From NCBI RefSeq assembly GCF_012958305.1, contig NZ_JABBYO010000016.1, positions 62,001 through 126,000 on the forward strand: DNA of 64,000 bases. The letters run 5' to 3'. Positions within the stretch are counted from its first letter, which is position 1, and the number at the start of each line of letters is the position of its first letter. The translations under genes were made by a program, and so were the position numbers. Below the pieces are notes generated by a model. It searched no databases and was not told where the DNA came from. It was given only the letters and a program-made list of their open reading frames with translations. Of this stretch, positions 15,513-24,754 are shown in pieces. The stretch is from Tautonia rosea. Lineage in GTDB: Bacteria; Planctomycetota; Planctomycetia; Isosphaerales; Isosphaeraceae.

Positions 15513-18500
15513 TCAGGACGGATCGACCACCGCCTCGTCAGGCGTCGTGTCCATCTCTTCGGCCTGCCGTCGATCCTGGGCAATCACGGCCTTCAGATCG
15601 GCGATATGCTTCTTCGTAAACCAGATCGTGAAATTCTGCTGCGCCAGAATCACATCCAGCTCGTTGCCCTCAATTTCGAGGAACATCTCCAGCATCAGAT
15701 CCTTCGAGCCGTTCGCATGCCGGAACATGGCGGCGTGGTTCGGGCAGAGCGCCAGATAATTCTGGTAGTGGTGCTGCTGCAGCTCCCGCAGGAACTCGAT
15801 CTTCTCGAAGTAGAAGCTCCCGTTGTCCAGCCGGAACGGGAGCGGCTTCTTGCAGATTTGGCAGACCATGACGCCGTCGCTGGTATATTGCTGGATGAGA
15901 TAGGGCGCAGCCTCCGCCTTCACCCCGTCGCGGGCGACGGAGACGGAGCGTTCCCTCACCTCCGACTGACGTTCGGGCGCATCGGCGGCGGCCTGGGCCA
16001 CCCGGGCGGCCCTGCGCTCCGGGTTGGACGGCTCGTCGTCCGAAAGCTCGAATTCCCGGGCGCGGATTGCTTCTGCCAGGATGGCCTCCTGCTCCTCCGG
16101 CGAGAGCAGTTCGGCGATGCGACGAGCCCGCTCCAGGCTCTCGGAATCGCGGAATCCGAGCCCCGCAGCGGCGAGCTGCTTCATCTGCTCCGCCTGCGAG
16201 CGCCGCATGGCGTCCTGGCCGAACTGGATCGCCTCGATCCACTCCCACCCCTTGTCGATGGTGAACCCTTCAGGCAGTTCCTCGAAGGACGCCTCGGCCG
16301 GCCGGACGAACGTGCCATCGGTCTGGGGAATCCACGCTGCGGTGCGCAAACGATGGACGAGCCGTGAGGAGGCCGTCCGGGACGGGTAGCTTGCGTTCTT
16401 GCGATAGGTGGCTCTGAGATATTTCTTCTGCGAGGCATGATGCCCCATCGTCCTCCAGATAAGCTTCGAGAGGGCTACGTTCGGCTCCGCCAGGAGCTTC
16501 TCCAGATGCTCGATCGTGTAATCGTTGTTCTCGCCAGAGTAGGTCTCCCGATGGCCTGGCGCGTCCTGGAGGAAAGCCCATTCAGGATTTCCGGAGCAGG
16601 AAACCCTGATGATCTCGAGGCGGGTGATCGCGCCGACGGCTACCGCAAACTTTACGATCTGCTCCTTCTTCATCGGCAAACGGAGATAGAACTCGTCGAG
16701 CGGGTAATGATCTTTGTCCCCGATCGCCCCGAAATACGCGGAAAGCCCGGTCTCCTTGTACGGGCTGTCGAGGAATATTTCCTCCGGCCTGCACCAGACC
16801 TCACCGGTTCCCCTTAGCACGTGGAAGCGCCCGAACAAGGACGCGGCGTCGGGCTCCTGCTCGACCAGTCGGATGAAGCGCTTCAAATGTCTCAGATAAG
16901 CGGTCTCCGACGGCACATCCGCCTCGAACGTGTAGTGCCGTTTCAAAATCATCTCGACCTGTTCCTGTTCACCGACCTCGCGTACGCCGAGTTCTGCCAG
17001 GCATTTCCTCGCGTTTTCCTGCTGTTCCCGGTTCTTCCCCGAGGTATAGACCGCAGGCTCCACGTAAGGGAACCCGTCCATCCGGCCATTGGCCTCGCCC
17101 GAGAAGAAGCATTCATGGCCCTGCTTGTAGCCGCCTTCGGCGATCCGGACGATGCGGCCGCTTTTGAGGTTCCTGATGCCCGTGACCTTCAGCTCTTCGA
17201 GGAGCACGGCGTAGAGCTGCTGGTGCCACTCGACGGGCTTTCCCGCCATCCAGGCCAGGAACTGCAGATCGACCGTTCCAAGCAGGCTGCCTCCGGTCTT
17301 CCGTCTGAGCAGCTCCACGAACTCGCCGATGTCCCAGCGGCGGATGGCAAGGCTCCCGAGCAGGTAATCCTGGCGGCTGTTCCTGATCGCGCCGGCCGCC
17401 CATTGCAGCGGCTCATCGGCGTTGCCGACCAGCGAGGAGAGATCTTCGTCGGTCAGCAGATTCTTCAGCTGTACCCGTGCCTGCAGCAGGTGGCGGGCCG
17501 GGGCATGTTTTCGCTGGTGTGTCGGCGTCAGCGGCTCCTCGTTCATCTCCTCAATGATCGCGTCACGAATGCACCGGTAGCGCTCGGGCAGCGTGTCCTG
17601 CGCGTTCGGGAGGACGGCCAGGAAATCCTGCGTGAGCAGCCCGAGACGGCGAATCTCGTGGAGGGAGGAAGCGGCGAGCGCGGCGAGTTGTCCGAACAGC
17701 GGCAGGTTGTCCGGGGTTTCCTTGATGCTGGCCCGGCTCAGCTCCGGTACGAACGGAGCATGCAGGTGGAATTTCAGGTTCGAGGTCTCTTTCTCCGCCG
17801 GGAAGAAGACCGCGACATGGCCCGGCGTGGCCGGAATGACCTTCATCCGGGCAACGAGCGGCTTCCCCGGCTCGAACCCGGGCACGCCCGGCAGGAATTC
17901 GAGCGCGTAGGCGATCGCAACCCGGTGCTTGTCGAGCTCCTCGACCTGCCGGTCGAATTTCAGGAAATGCGAGCTCGTGTCCTTCCTGCCCCCGATTTCC
18001 CTGAGCACCTCGTAGTGATGCGGCGAATGCCGGTGACGCATCACGATGCCTTCTCCCTGCCCCTCGACTTTCCAGCTGATCGACTCAAGACTGCTCAGAA
18101 ACAGAAGCGTCGTCTCGGCGAGCGCCCCGAGGCCGGCCGCCACTTCTGCGAACGCCTCCTCCGGGGATTTGCGCGGATTGTTGAAGGGCAGCCAGAAGGT
18201 TGTCTTCCCGGTGGCCTGCCCGTCGCGGACGACCGGCTCCGGGAGCACCTGCTGCACGATGCGGAAAGCAAAATCCCCAGAATACACGTAAGGGGTCGAA
18301 GTGTATACAAATACGGATTTAAATCCGACACCGAACTTGCCAATCTGGTCCTTCTGATCGCGCTTGGTGCTGCGGTGGATGCCTGTGATCGATTGTACGT
18401 CGTTTTCGTCGAAGAGTTTTTTACCGTCATGCACCACAAGGCATCCGTCGCGCTTCAGGTGGAACGTGACGTCGCTCGCCTCCGCATCCTCGGCGTTTTG

Positions 18501-18638
18501 CAGGAGCTCGTAGACGAAATGCGCCTGGTCGGGATAGAAATCCTCGAAAATCTCGAGATTGATGTCTCCCTTGTTCGCCTCGATGCCGTCGAGGAACTTC
18601 CGCCGCTGCGCCGCGAGCTGCCCGAGGAAATCGCTCAT
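15513..18638 (-). CDS. Sacsin-like GHKL ATPase with C-terminal Cys/His motif (defence-type)
   Basis: A protein of about 1,041 residues. The N-terminal 250 residues form a GHKL (Hsp90/sacsin-type) ATPase: ELLQNAEDAEA near residues 45-55 carries the N-box Asn, and QIGKFGVGFKSVF near 98-110 is the glycine-rich lid. The long middle is unassigned. Near residue 920 lies CQICKKPLPF, and about 45 residues later CPNHAAMF, an arrangement like the zinc ribs of HNH nucleases, though no clear HNH catalytic pair is seen. The gene follows the HEPN-SNF2 gene. A GTG at 18647 overlapping that gene's stop is an alternative start; ATG 18638 is preferred. The pairing and flanking repeats suggest a two-gene defence cassette in which this ATPase senses or remodels a target. 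Confidence 0.8.
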   Translation of the reverse strand: MSDFLGQLAAQRRKFLDGIEANKGDINLEIFEDFYPDQAHFVYELLQNAEDAEASDVTFHLKRDGCLVVHDGKKLFDENDVQSITGIHRSTKRDQKDQIGKFGVGFKSVFVYTSTPYVYSGDFAFRIVQQVLPEPVVRDGQATGKTTFWLPFNNPRKSPEEAFAEVAAGLGALAETTLLFLSSLESISWKVEGQGEGIVMRHRHSPHHYEVLREIGGRKDTSSHFLKFDRQVEELDKHRVAIAYALEFLPGVPGFEPGKPLVARMKVIPATPGHVAVFFPAEKETSNLKFHLHAPFVPELSRASIKETPDNLPLFGQLAALAASSLHEIRRLGLLTQDFLAVLPNAQDTLPERYRCIRDAIIEEMNEEPLTPTHQRKHAPARHLLQARVQLKNLLTDEDLSSLVGNADEPLQWAAGAIRNSRQDYLLGSLAIRRWDIGEFVELLRRKTGGSLLGTVDLQFLAWMAGKPVEWHQQLYAVLLEELKVTGIRNLKSGRIVRIAEGGYKQGHECFFSGEANGRMDGFPYVEPAVYTSGKNREQQENARKCLAELGVREVGEQEQVEMILKRHYTFEADVPSETAYLRHLKRFIRLVEQEPDAASLFGRFHVLRGTGEVWCRPEEIFLDSPYKETGLSAYFGAIGDKDHYPLDEFYLRLPMKKEQIVKFAVAVGAITRLEIIRVSCSGNPEWAFLQDAPGHRETYSGENNDYTIEHLEKLLAEPNVALSKLIWRTMGHHASQKKYLRATYRKNASYPSRTASSRLVHRLRTAAWIPQTDGTFVRPAEASFEELPEGFTIDKGWEWIEAIQFGQDAMRRSQAEQMKQLAAAGLGFRDSESLERARRIAELLSPEEQEAILAEAIRAREFELSDDEPSNPERRAARVAQAAADAPERQSEVRERSVSVARDGVKAEAAPYLIQQYTSDGVMVCQICKKPLPFRLDNGSFYFEKIEFLRELQQHHYQNYLALCPNHAAMFRHANGSKDLMLEMFLEIEGNELDVILAQQNFTIWFTKKHIADLKAVIAQDRRQAEEMDTTPDEAVVDPS

Positions 18639-18643
18639 AACGG

Positions 18644-21600
18644 TCACTCCATCACCTTCAGCGTGCCAAAGACCACCGGCGTTCCGTGGATGTCGCCCGA
18701 ATTCGCCGCCTGCTGCAACTCCGCGATACGCCGGTCGAAATCCGCGTGCGCCCGGGCCAGCTCACCCTGCTTCATCCGCCGGATGTTCTCGTTGCTGGCC
18801 TGCGCCAGCTGATCCTCGATGGATTTGCAACGGGCCCGGTGGCTGACGGTGAGGCTCTGGATGCGGTGGTCGGCGAGTTCGCGGTTCTCGGCGATGTGAC
18901 TGGCACGCGCCTCCGACCACCTGGCGTGATGGCGGGCGTCGAGCGCATCGCAGGCGGCACCGTCCGGGAGCGTCGCGGCATCCGACGCACGGGCAGACTG
19001 GAGCAGGACCAGAAGCCGCTCTTCGACCGCCATATCCTCCGCCACGCCAATCAGCGTCTCGTCAGGACGGATGCCCTGCCGTGCCCAGCGATAGAGGGCG
19101 AAACGATAGGTCCCGGGCGCGACCTCGCTGCTGTCCACTTCTCCCGCGAAGCAGGCCGGTTCGGTCAGTTCGAGGTAACGGGCGGCCTGACGGACGAGCG
19201 GGTGCAGGATTGAGAGGTATACCGCCTCAGGAGCGTCGGAAGCGGCTTCCTGGTCAAAGGTTACGCTTAAGGTCTGCTGATCGCCTTTCAGCCATTTCTC
19301 CCAGGCGCGGGCGGTCGGTTCTACAGAGCGTGGAAGTCGGCGGTAATCCTCGAGCAGGAGGTTGCGCGCCTCCTGGCCCAGGCGAAGCGTCTTTGCCGCC
19401 TTCTCCCCGAGGAAGTGCTCCGAATCGCTTGCAAGCCGCGTCGCAAGATAGGCCGACACGCAGCGCAGGATGGCTTGCGGTGTGAGCCAGAAGGTCTGGG
19501 CTGCTTCGACCTCCTCACGCCAGGCCTGGCCGGGCACGTTCAGGCCGAAGAGATCGGCCTGGCGGGCCTCCAGCTCCTGCTCTTCGCTGATCTGGCGGAT
19601 GCGGTTATCGGCAAGCTGCTGGAGCCGGTTGGCGCGTTCCCCGGCGCTGAGTGAGAAACTCTCGGCGATGTCGTGGATTTCCTGGGTGATTTCCCCGAGG
19701 ATTTCCTCGCTGGCCCCGACTGCGTGGTGGAACACGCCGATACGCAGCAGGCAACGGTTGTAGATGTCGGCATCGACCGTGCCCGGTGTGATGAGGTTGA
19801 CAATCGCCACCGCCTCGCTCTTCTGGCCGTAGCGGTCGATACGGCCGATGCGCTGCTCGATGCGCATCGGGTTCCAGGGCAGGTCGTAATTGACGAGGAA
19901 GTCGCAGAACTGGAAATCCAGGCCTTCGCAGCCCACCTCCGAGGAAAGCAATACGTCGATCGCCTCGGGATCCTCCTTCGGCAGCGCGAAACGTTTCCTT
20001 ATACGCCGCCGGTCTTCATCATGCACATTGCCGTGGATGAGGCCGACCCTGAGTCCGGTCGTGGCCAGCCGGGCATCGAGATAGGCAAGCGTGTGGCGGA
20101 AGGTGCTGAAGACGAGCGCCTTGTTGTTTGCGAGCCGGTTCTTCTCCAGCAGCACTTTTACGAAGGCGTCGCGCTTCGGGTCGTCCGGGTCGAGGTTTTT
20201 TGCCTGTTCGATGAGGGAGGCAATGTCGGCGCGGATATCCGGGACGATGCCGATGTCGTCCTCACCCTCGCTGTCGCTCGCTTCCATCAGCTCAAGCTGG
20301 TCGAGCTTGCCGTTCAGGATGTCGGCGAGCAGCGGCGCGAGCCCGTAGAGACAGCTTGCCGCCTGGCGGCGGATGGTGGTCATCATGAAGCGGACATTCT
20401 GCTGGCCATGGCAGCGCGTGAGGATGCGCTCGATGACGTCGAGAAGGCCGTCGTGCAGCTGCTGCTGGGAGGGTGTGAACGGAACGGTCAGCGTCTCGGG
20501 CCTCCTTGTCGTGAATTCCCCGATGTCGCGCCTGCGCGTCCGGTTGATGAGGGAGCTGAATGTGTAGAGCTCCTCGATGGAACGGATAGCGCCGACCCGC
20601 TCCACGTCGGAGAGAGGCTCTCCGTGCAGACGGTCATAGATCCCCTGGAAGGCGGGCGATTCCCGGAGGAACATGCGCCCCCATTCCGTCCGGGCCACCT
20701 CGTCGAGGGAGGCCGCCGCCTCCTGCTGCCAGCCATCCGCCGCCCGTCTCACCGCCTGAGCCGCCTCGTTGATGTGGCGGTTCGGCCCGGCCATCTGCTC
20801 GAAGCTCGGCCGGTCCATGATCAGATCGGGCCGGAGCACGTTGAGCAGGGTGAAGAGGTCCTCGCTGCCGAGCTGCACGGGCGTCGCGGTCATCAGGAGC
20901 ACGGCCTGGGCGTGGTCGCAGAAGAAGCGCACCCCGTTGTGCAGGAAGGTGCTGGTGTTGCGGATGTGGTGCGCCTCGTCGACGATGACGAGATCGAATT
21001 TCGGCGGCGGGTCGAGGCCGAGCAGGCCCTGCCCCTTCTTCCGGTTCCGGCTGCTGCCGTTTCCGAAGACGAGGTCGGAGTCAAAGAGCGAAAACGGCAG
21101 GATGACTTTGGAATATTGCTCCGGCCATTCGCCTTCGAGATCCGTCTCCCGGAGGCAGTGGCGCAGCAGCTTCCCGTCGAGCGCCGTGAAATGCTCGTCG
21201 AAACGCTTCATCTCCGAGAACCATTTCTGCTCGGCGACCAGCGGCTTCGGGCAGATGACGAGCACCGAGGAAATGTCCATCCGCGCCCGAAGCTCCTTCA
21301 GGATGAGCCCGGCCTCGATGGTCTTGCCGACGCCGACCTCGTCGGCGATCAGCAGGCGCGGCCGATCGGCCCGGATCAGCTTGAGCACCGGGCGGTACTG
21401 GTAGGGGACGAACTGTACGCGTCCCGAACGCAGCGAAAACAGGTTCGCCGTCGATGGTGACAGCAGCTGCAGACTGGTCAGGTGGGCATGGAGCGCGCGG
21501 GGCGAGAGCGATGCCCGTTCATCCTCCTCCGCGACCGGAGCCTGGAGCTGGCTTTCGTAATAGGTCGCCTTCGCGTTGTTTTCGAAAACCCGGTAGCGGC

Positions 21601-22201
21601 ATTCCGCACCGCCAGGGATGACCTCGATCACGGGAAGGATGACGGACGGGTTCGACCGCAGCGCGACGAGGTCGCCGACTTTGAACAAGGTCGTTTCTCC
21701 CTGAGGACGGGGAGCCTCACGCTCTTCCGCCTGAGACGGGGCCGGACCGGAGGGCCGGGCCACGCTGCCGGCCATCTGGCTCAGGGCCGTTGCCTTGGCG
21801 GATTCGACGGCGGCCAGCGCGTCCTCCCCGGCACCGAGGGCGGCAAGCAGGCGGCCGAGCGTGTCGGCATCGCGCCAGGTCTCGCTGGCGGGCACCGCCT
21901 CGGCCGAGAGGTGCGCCCATTTGTTGCGGACGCCCTGCAATTCCTTGACCCATGACCGCGCCTCCCGTGGCAGGCTCATCCGCCCGGAGAGCTCGAACCA
22001 GTTCTGGTCGAGGATGCGCAGCAAAGCCGCGAAATCGAGCTGCTGCAGGCTGGTGAATCCCCGTTCACGGGCCGTACGCTGCTGCTGGAAGCTCAGGCGG
22101 TCGATGACGTATTTTTCCCACCAGTCCGGCGAGAGATCGGGCAGTTTCTCCGACAGGATGCGGGCAAGGCAGGCCGTACCCTGGTGCAGCAAGTCGTTCA
22201 T
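18644..22201 (-). CDS. SNF2-family helicase with N-terminal Swt1-like HEPN domain
   Basis: A 1,185-residue protein. The N-terminal 120 residues contain SWVKELQGVRNKWAHLSAE, with an R-x4-H motif (Arg92, His97) typical of catalytic HEPN ribonucleases and close to the Swt1-type HEPN fold. A linker and a small beta domain follow, then an SNF2 motor: ADEVGVGKTIEAG (287-298), VIVDEAHHI as the DEAH box, LLMTATP, and the C-terminal lobe with SSEVGCEGLDFQ and RIEQRIGRIDRYGQK. The last 150 residues are helical. SNF2 motors of this type occur in DISARM and other restriction-like systems, but none of the DISARM partners are here. The partner is the sacsin-like ATPase, whose start abuts this stop. A HEPN-fused motor suggests RNA cleavage on activation; this is inference. 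Confidence 0.85.
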   Translation of the reverse strand: MNDLLHQGTACLARILSEKLPDLSPDWWEKYVIDRLSFQQQRTARERGFTSLQQLDFAALLRILDQNWFELSGRMSLPREARSWVKELQGVRNKWAHLSAEAVPASETWRDADTLGRLLAALGAGEDALAAVESAKATALSQMAGSVARPSGPAPSQAEEREAPRPQGETTLFKVGDLVALRSNPSVILPVIEVIPGGAECRYRVFENNAKATYYESQLQAPVAEEDERASLSPRALHAHLTSLQLLSPSTANLFSLRSGRVQFVPYQYRPVLKLIRADRPRLLIADEVGVGKTIEAGLILKELRARMDISSVLVICPKPLVAEQKWFSEMKRFDEHFTALDGKLLRHCLRETDLEGEWPEQYSKVILPFSLFDSDLVFGNGSSRNRKKGQGLLGLDPPPKFDLVIVDEAHHIRNTSTFLHNGVRFFCDHAQAVLLMTATPVQLGSEDLFTLLNVLRPDLIMDRPSFEQMAGPNRHINEAAQAVRRAADGWQQEAAASLDEVARTEWGRMFLRESPAFQGIYDRLHGEPLSDVERVGAIRSIEELYTFSSLINRTRRRDIGEFTTRRPETLTVPFTPSQQQLHDGLLDVIERILTRCHGQQNVRFMMTTIRRQAASCLYGLAPLLADILNGKLDQLELMEASDSEGEDDIGIVPDIRADIASLIEQAKNLDPDDPKRDAFVKVLLEKNRLANNKALVFSTFRHTLAYLDARLATTGLRVGLIHGNVHDEDRRRIRKRFALPKEDPEAIDVLLSSEVGCEGLDFQFCDFLVNYDLPWNPMRIEQRIGRIDRYGQKSEAVAIVNLITPGTVDADIYNRCLLRIGVFHHAVGASEEILGEITQEIHDIAESFSLSAGERANRLQQLADNRIRQISEEQELEARQADLFGLNVPGQAWREEVEAAQTFWLTPQAILRCVSAYLATRLASDSEHFLGEKAAKTLRLGQEARNLLLEDYRRLPRSVEPTARAWEKWLKGDQQTLSVTFDQEAASDAPEAVYLSILHPLVRQAARYLELTEPACFAGEVDSSEVAPGTYRFALYRWARQGIRPDETLIGVAEDMAVEERLLVLLQSARASDAATLPDGAACDALDARHHARWSEARASHIAENRELADHRIQSLTVSHRARCKSIEDQLAQASNENIRRMKQGELARAHADFDRRIAELQQAANSGDIHGTPVVFGTLKVME

Positions 22202-22840
22202 CGAGGCCTCTCCTTCGCCCGGACGCCCCGCGTGCCGGAAGATACGTTCTTAAGCATAGGTCATGCTCCCACTTCTCTCCCGCAGCCGGAGACATCACGC
22301 ACGCCATCGTGCAATCTTTTATGCAACCATAATACTTTGGTTAATGCCATTGGTGCGACAGGTCAACGATTAGTAACAATTACCAGCGGTGCGGCGGCCG
22401 GACAACCCCCGGGCATACCATCCGGCCCGCCCTGGTCCCTTCTGCTGCGAGGCTCTTCCCGCCAGCGCCTAATCCGCCTCGTGTCAGGCACCCCGGCCTG
22501 TCAGCCGGCCGCGTGCTCCCGGGCTCCGCTTCCGCTCCGGTCCCTTGCGGGACGGCCGCAGGCGGCCCCCTCACGCCCGCTGGTGCTTCGGATCCAGGGG
22601 GGGGCTCCCCCCGGTAGCGTCAAGGATGCCCTGACGGCGGGCGGCGCGGTTTCCCCCCAGCCTTCCGCGCCCCTGGCCATTCGCGTTCTGACCATTGCCT
22701 GCCAGGGGCTTGTGCAGGCCGGTGCCCCCCGCGCCGCCCGTCCCTGACGCCCCTCCCCCCATTCGGGGTTTTGCCTTCGTTCCGGGTGAATGCGCCGCAT
22801 TCAACCCGAACAGAATCAACCATTTACGGAGGCAAGACCC
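22202..22840. other. Non-coding region between defence cassette and ardC
   Basis: No convincing gene is visible. It has an A+T-richer patch at about 22,310-22,380 that may hold the promoter of the HEPN-SNF2 operon. It also holds the right copy of the ~100-bp direct repeat (22487-22586), a GC-rich GGGGGGCTCCCCCC hairpin near 22,600, and the ardC ribosome binding site (GGAGG at 22,828-22,832). Confidence 0.6.
22487..22586. repeat. ~100-bp direct repeat, right copy
   Basis: Same orientation and nearly the same sequence as 15390-15490, including GCCGGCCGCGTGCTCCCGGG and GCTCCGCTTCCGCTCCGG. The differences cluster in the small hairpin loops (for example CCTTCAGG against CCTGTCAG). Confidence 0.85.
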
Positions 22841-23734
22841 ATGACCACCAGCCGCAACGACCTTTACGCCCGCGTGACCGACCGCATCGCAAGCGACCTT
22901 GAGCGTGGCGTCCGCCCGTGGCTCAAACCCTGGAACGCCGAACACGCGAGCGGCCGCATTACCCGGCCGCTACGCTCGACCGGCGAGCCCTACAAGGGGA
23001 TCAACATCCTGATGCTCTGGGGGGCGGCGCTGGAATGCGGCTTCTCCGCCCCGATCTGGATGACCTTCCGCCAGGCGAAGGAGCTCGGGGCTCATGTCCG
23101 GAAGGGCGAAAAGGGCTCGATGGTCGTTTATTCCGACCGCATCACCCGCACGGAGACGAACGACGATGGCGAGGAGAGCGAGCGCGACCTCTGGTTCATG
23201 AAGGGCTATACCGTCTTCAACGTCGAGCAGATCGAAGGCCTGCCCGATCACTATTACGCGCTCGCAGAGCCCGCGCTCGACCCGCTCCAGCGCATCGAGG
23301 CGGCCGACCTGTTCTTCGCCAATACCGGGGCCGACCTCCGGCACGGCGGCAACCGGGCGTATTACAGCGAGAGCAGCGACCACGTTCAGATGCCTCCCTT
23401 CGAGGCCTTCCGCGACGCAGAATCCTACTGCGCCACCCTCGCCCACGAGCTCACCCACTGGACGAAGCACGGCACCCGCCTCGCCCGGGAATTCGGGAGG
23501 AAGAAATTCGGCGACGAAGGCTATGCGAGAGAAGAACTCGTCGCGGAAATCGGCTCGGCCTTCCTCGCCTGCGATCTCGGCATCACGCCCGAGCCCCGGG
23601 AAGATCATGCCGCCTATATCGATCACTGGCTCAGCGTGCTGAAGGAGGACAAGCGGGCCGTCTTCCAGGCCGCATCGCATGCACAGCGTGCCGTCGATTA
23701 CCTGCACAGCCTGCAGCCGAAGCCGGAAGGCTGA
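22841..23734 (+). CDS. ardC: ArdC-type anti-restriction protein (ssDNA-binding and metallopeptidase-like)
   Basis: A 297-residue protein. The N-terminal part (NDLYARVTDRIASDLERG, then W-x-KPW and YKGINILMLW near 50-60) is the ssDNA-binding domain of ArdC/TraC-primase type proteins. The C-terminal part has a zinc-peptidase motif HELTH (202-206) with the downstream EELVAEIGSAFL helix supplying a further ligand. ArdC of IncW plasmid pSa protects incoming single-stranded DNA from restriction during conjugation. ATG 22841 is set by GGAGG 9 nt upstream. It is followed by an inverted repeat and a terminator-like hairpin, so it is probably a single-gene transcript. Its presence fits entry of the element by conjugation. 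Confidence 0.88.
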   Translation: MTTSRNDLYARVTDRIASDLERGVRPWLKPWNAEHASGRITRPLRSTGEPYKGINILMLWGAALECGFSAPIWMTFRQAKELGAHVRKGEKGSMVVYSDRITRTETNDDGEESERDLWFMKGYTVFNVEQIEGLPDHYYALAEPALDPLQRIEAADLFFANTGADLRHGGNRAYYSESSDHVQMPPFEAFRDAESYCATLAHELTHWTKHGTRLAREFGRKKFGDEGYAREELVAEIGSAFLACDLGITPEPREDHAAYIDHWLSVLKEDKRAVFQAASHAQRAVDYLHSLQPKPEG

Positions 23735-23746
23735 TGGGCCCGAAAC

Positions 23747-23801
23747 GTCAGGGACCGCCGGCGGGAGCCCCCCACAGAGCTCAGAGCCGGCGGCCCCTGA
23801 C
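23747..23801. repeat. Long inverted repeat after ardC
   Basis: GTCAGGGACCGCCGGC (23747-23762) is complementary to GCCGGCGGCCCCTGAC (23786-23801) with one mismatch over 16 bp. It could fold as a strong transcript end or mark a small inserted unit. It lies immediately before a second hairpin. Confidence 0.6.
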
Positions 23802-23802
23802 G

Positions 23803-23834
23803 CAAGTGGGACAATCCCACTTGCCCCTTTTCCC
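23803..23834 (+). terminator. Rho-independent terminator after ardC
   Basis: CAAGTGGGA, loop CAA, TCCCACTTG form a perfect 9-bp stem (23803-23823). It is followed by CCCCTTTTCCCC, a short T-tract. It separates ardC from the AbrB/GNAT pair. Confidence 0.6.
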
Positions 23835-23883
23835 CAATTGTGTAATAATCAGAATTATTAAATATGAAACCAGGATATTGATT

Positions 23884-24174
23884 ATGGGCATGGAAACACG
23901 CTCGATCGACGCGAAGGGGCGAATCAGCCTGCCGAAAGCCTTTGCCAACGCAACGGTCGTCATGGAGCAGGTGAGCGATTCGGAAATCCGCATCCGGAGG
24001 GCGCTGGTCATCCCGGAAGACGAGCTCGGCTTCTACGAGGAGAAAATGCAGCCGCTTTCGGATCGCGACCGCGACCGGTTCCTCGAGCTGCTCGACCATC
24101 CGCCCGCCGCGAGCCCTGCCCTGACCAGGGCTGCCGCCAGACACGCCGGACGCTCCGCCGCCGTCGATGACTGA
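23884..24174 (+). CDS. AbrB/SpoVT-type antitoxin partner of the GNAT toxin
   Basis: A 96-residue protein beginning MGMETRSIDAKGRISLPKAF, the swapped-hairpin AbrB/MazE DNA-binding signature. It ends in a helical, Arg- and Ala-rich tail that would bind the toxin. It overlaps the GNAT gene by 8 bp, antitoxin first, the normal order. GNAT toxins more often pair with RHH (DUF1778) antitoxins, so an AbrB-type partner is less usual. ATG 23884 or 23890 could be used. A region that is A+T-rich (23,840-23,880) upstream probably holds the promoter. Confidence 0.72.
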   Translation: MGMETRSIDAKGRISLPKAFANATVVMEQVSDSEIRIRRALVIPEDELGFYEEKMQPLSDRDRDRFLELLDHPPAASPALTRAAARHAGRSAAVDD

Positions 24175-24754
24175 CTGGCGGATCGAACCGCTTGCCCGCG
24201 AACACGACCGGCAGGCGTTCGCCTGCGGTAAGGCACCCCTCGACGAATTCATCCGGCGGCTGGTGAGCCAGTACGAGAAGCGCAATCTCGGCCGCACCTA
24301 CGTCGCCGTCCGGCCCGGGAATGCGGCCGTTTGCGGCTACTACACGCTCGCCTCGGGGGCCGTCCCTTTTGCGAACTTCCCGCCAGACGCAGCAAAGAAG
24401 CTGCCCCGGCACCCGGTGCCGGTCGTGCTGCTGGCCCGGCTCGCCGTGGATAAAGCCGCCCAGGGACAGGGCCTCGGCGAGGCGCTGCTCATCGACGCCC
24501 TCGGCCGGTCGCTCGCGCTCGCCGATGCAGTCGGCATCCATGCGGTCGAAGTCGATGCCATCGACGGGCAGGCAAAGGCCTTTTACGAGCGATACGGCTT
24601 CGTCGCCCTGCCCGATACGCCGTCCCACCTGTTTCTCCCCATCGCCGTCATCCGCTCCGTGCCCGGCCTGAAAGCGTTCCTGACCCGGCCGGCCGGGCCC
24701 GATGAGCCGGAACTCACCCGCGATCCGAGCCCGATGCGGGATGTCGGTATGTGA
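24167..24754 (+). CDS. GNAT-family acetyltransferase toxin (TacT-like)
   Basis: A 195-residue GNAT enzyme. The opening (IEPLAREHDRQAFACGKAPL, then LDEFIRRLVSQYEKRN) is typical of TacT/AtaT-like toxins that acetylate charged tRNAs. The acetyl-CoA loop is AAQGQGLGEALL, preceded by ARLAVDKA, and the C-terminal YERYGF holds the conserved Tyr. Its gene overlaps the upstream AbrB-type antitoxin by 8 bp. A deleted relic of the same family lies 1.3 kb downstream. Toxicity is inferred from family and gene order, not proven. Confidence 0.85.
   Translation: MTDWRIEPLAREHDRQAFACGKAPLDEFIRRLVSQYEKRNLGRTYVAVRPGNAAVCGYYTLASGAVPFANFPPDAAKKLPRHPVPVVLLARLAVDKAAQGQGLGEALLIDALGRSLALADAVGIHAVEVDAIDGQAKAFYERYGFVALPDTPSHLFLPIAVIRSVPGLKAFLTRPAGPDEPELTRDPSPMRDVGM

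Noticed and set aside
16821-18812. 663-codon open frame on the plus strand
   Set aside because: It is antisense to the sacsin-like ATPase, whose frame has conserved motifs.
19673-21460. 595-codon open frame on the plus strand
   Set aside because: It is antisense to the SNF2 helicase core. High GC content causes long open antisense frames throughout this window.
15513-22201. DISARM system
   Set aside because: An SNF2 motor is present, but no DUF1998 protein, phospholipase-type DrmC or methyltransferase accompanies it.
22918-23883. Long open frame joined to the AbrB-type antitoxin
   Set aside because: Its first two thirds are a shifted frame of ardC. The real antitoxin begins at 23884 after a terminator.
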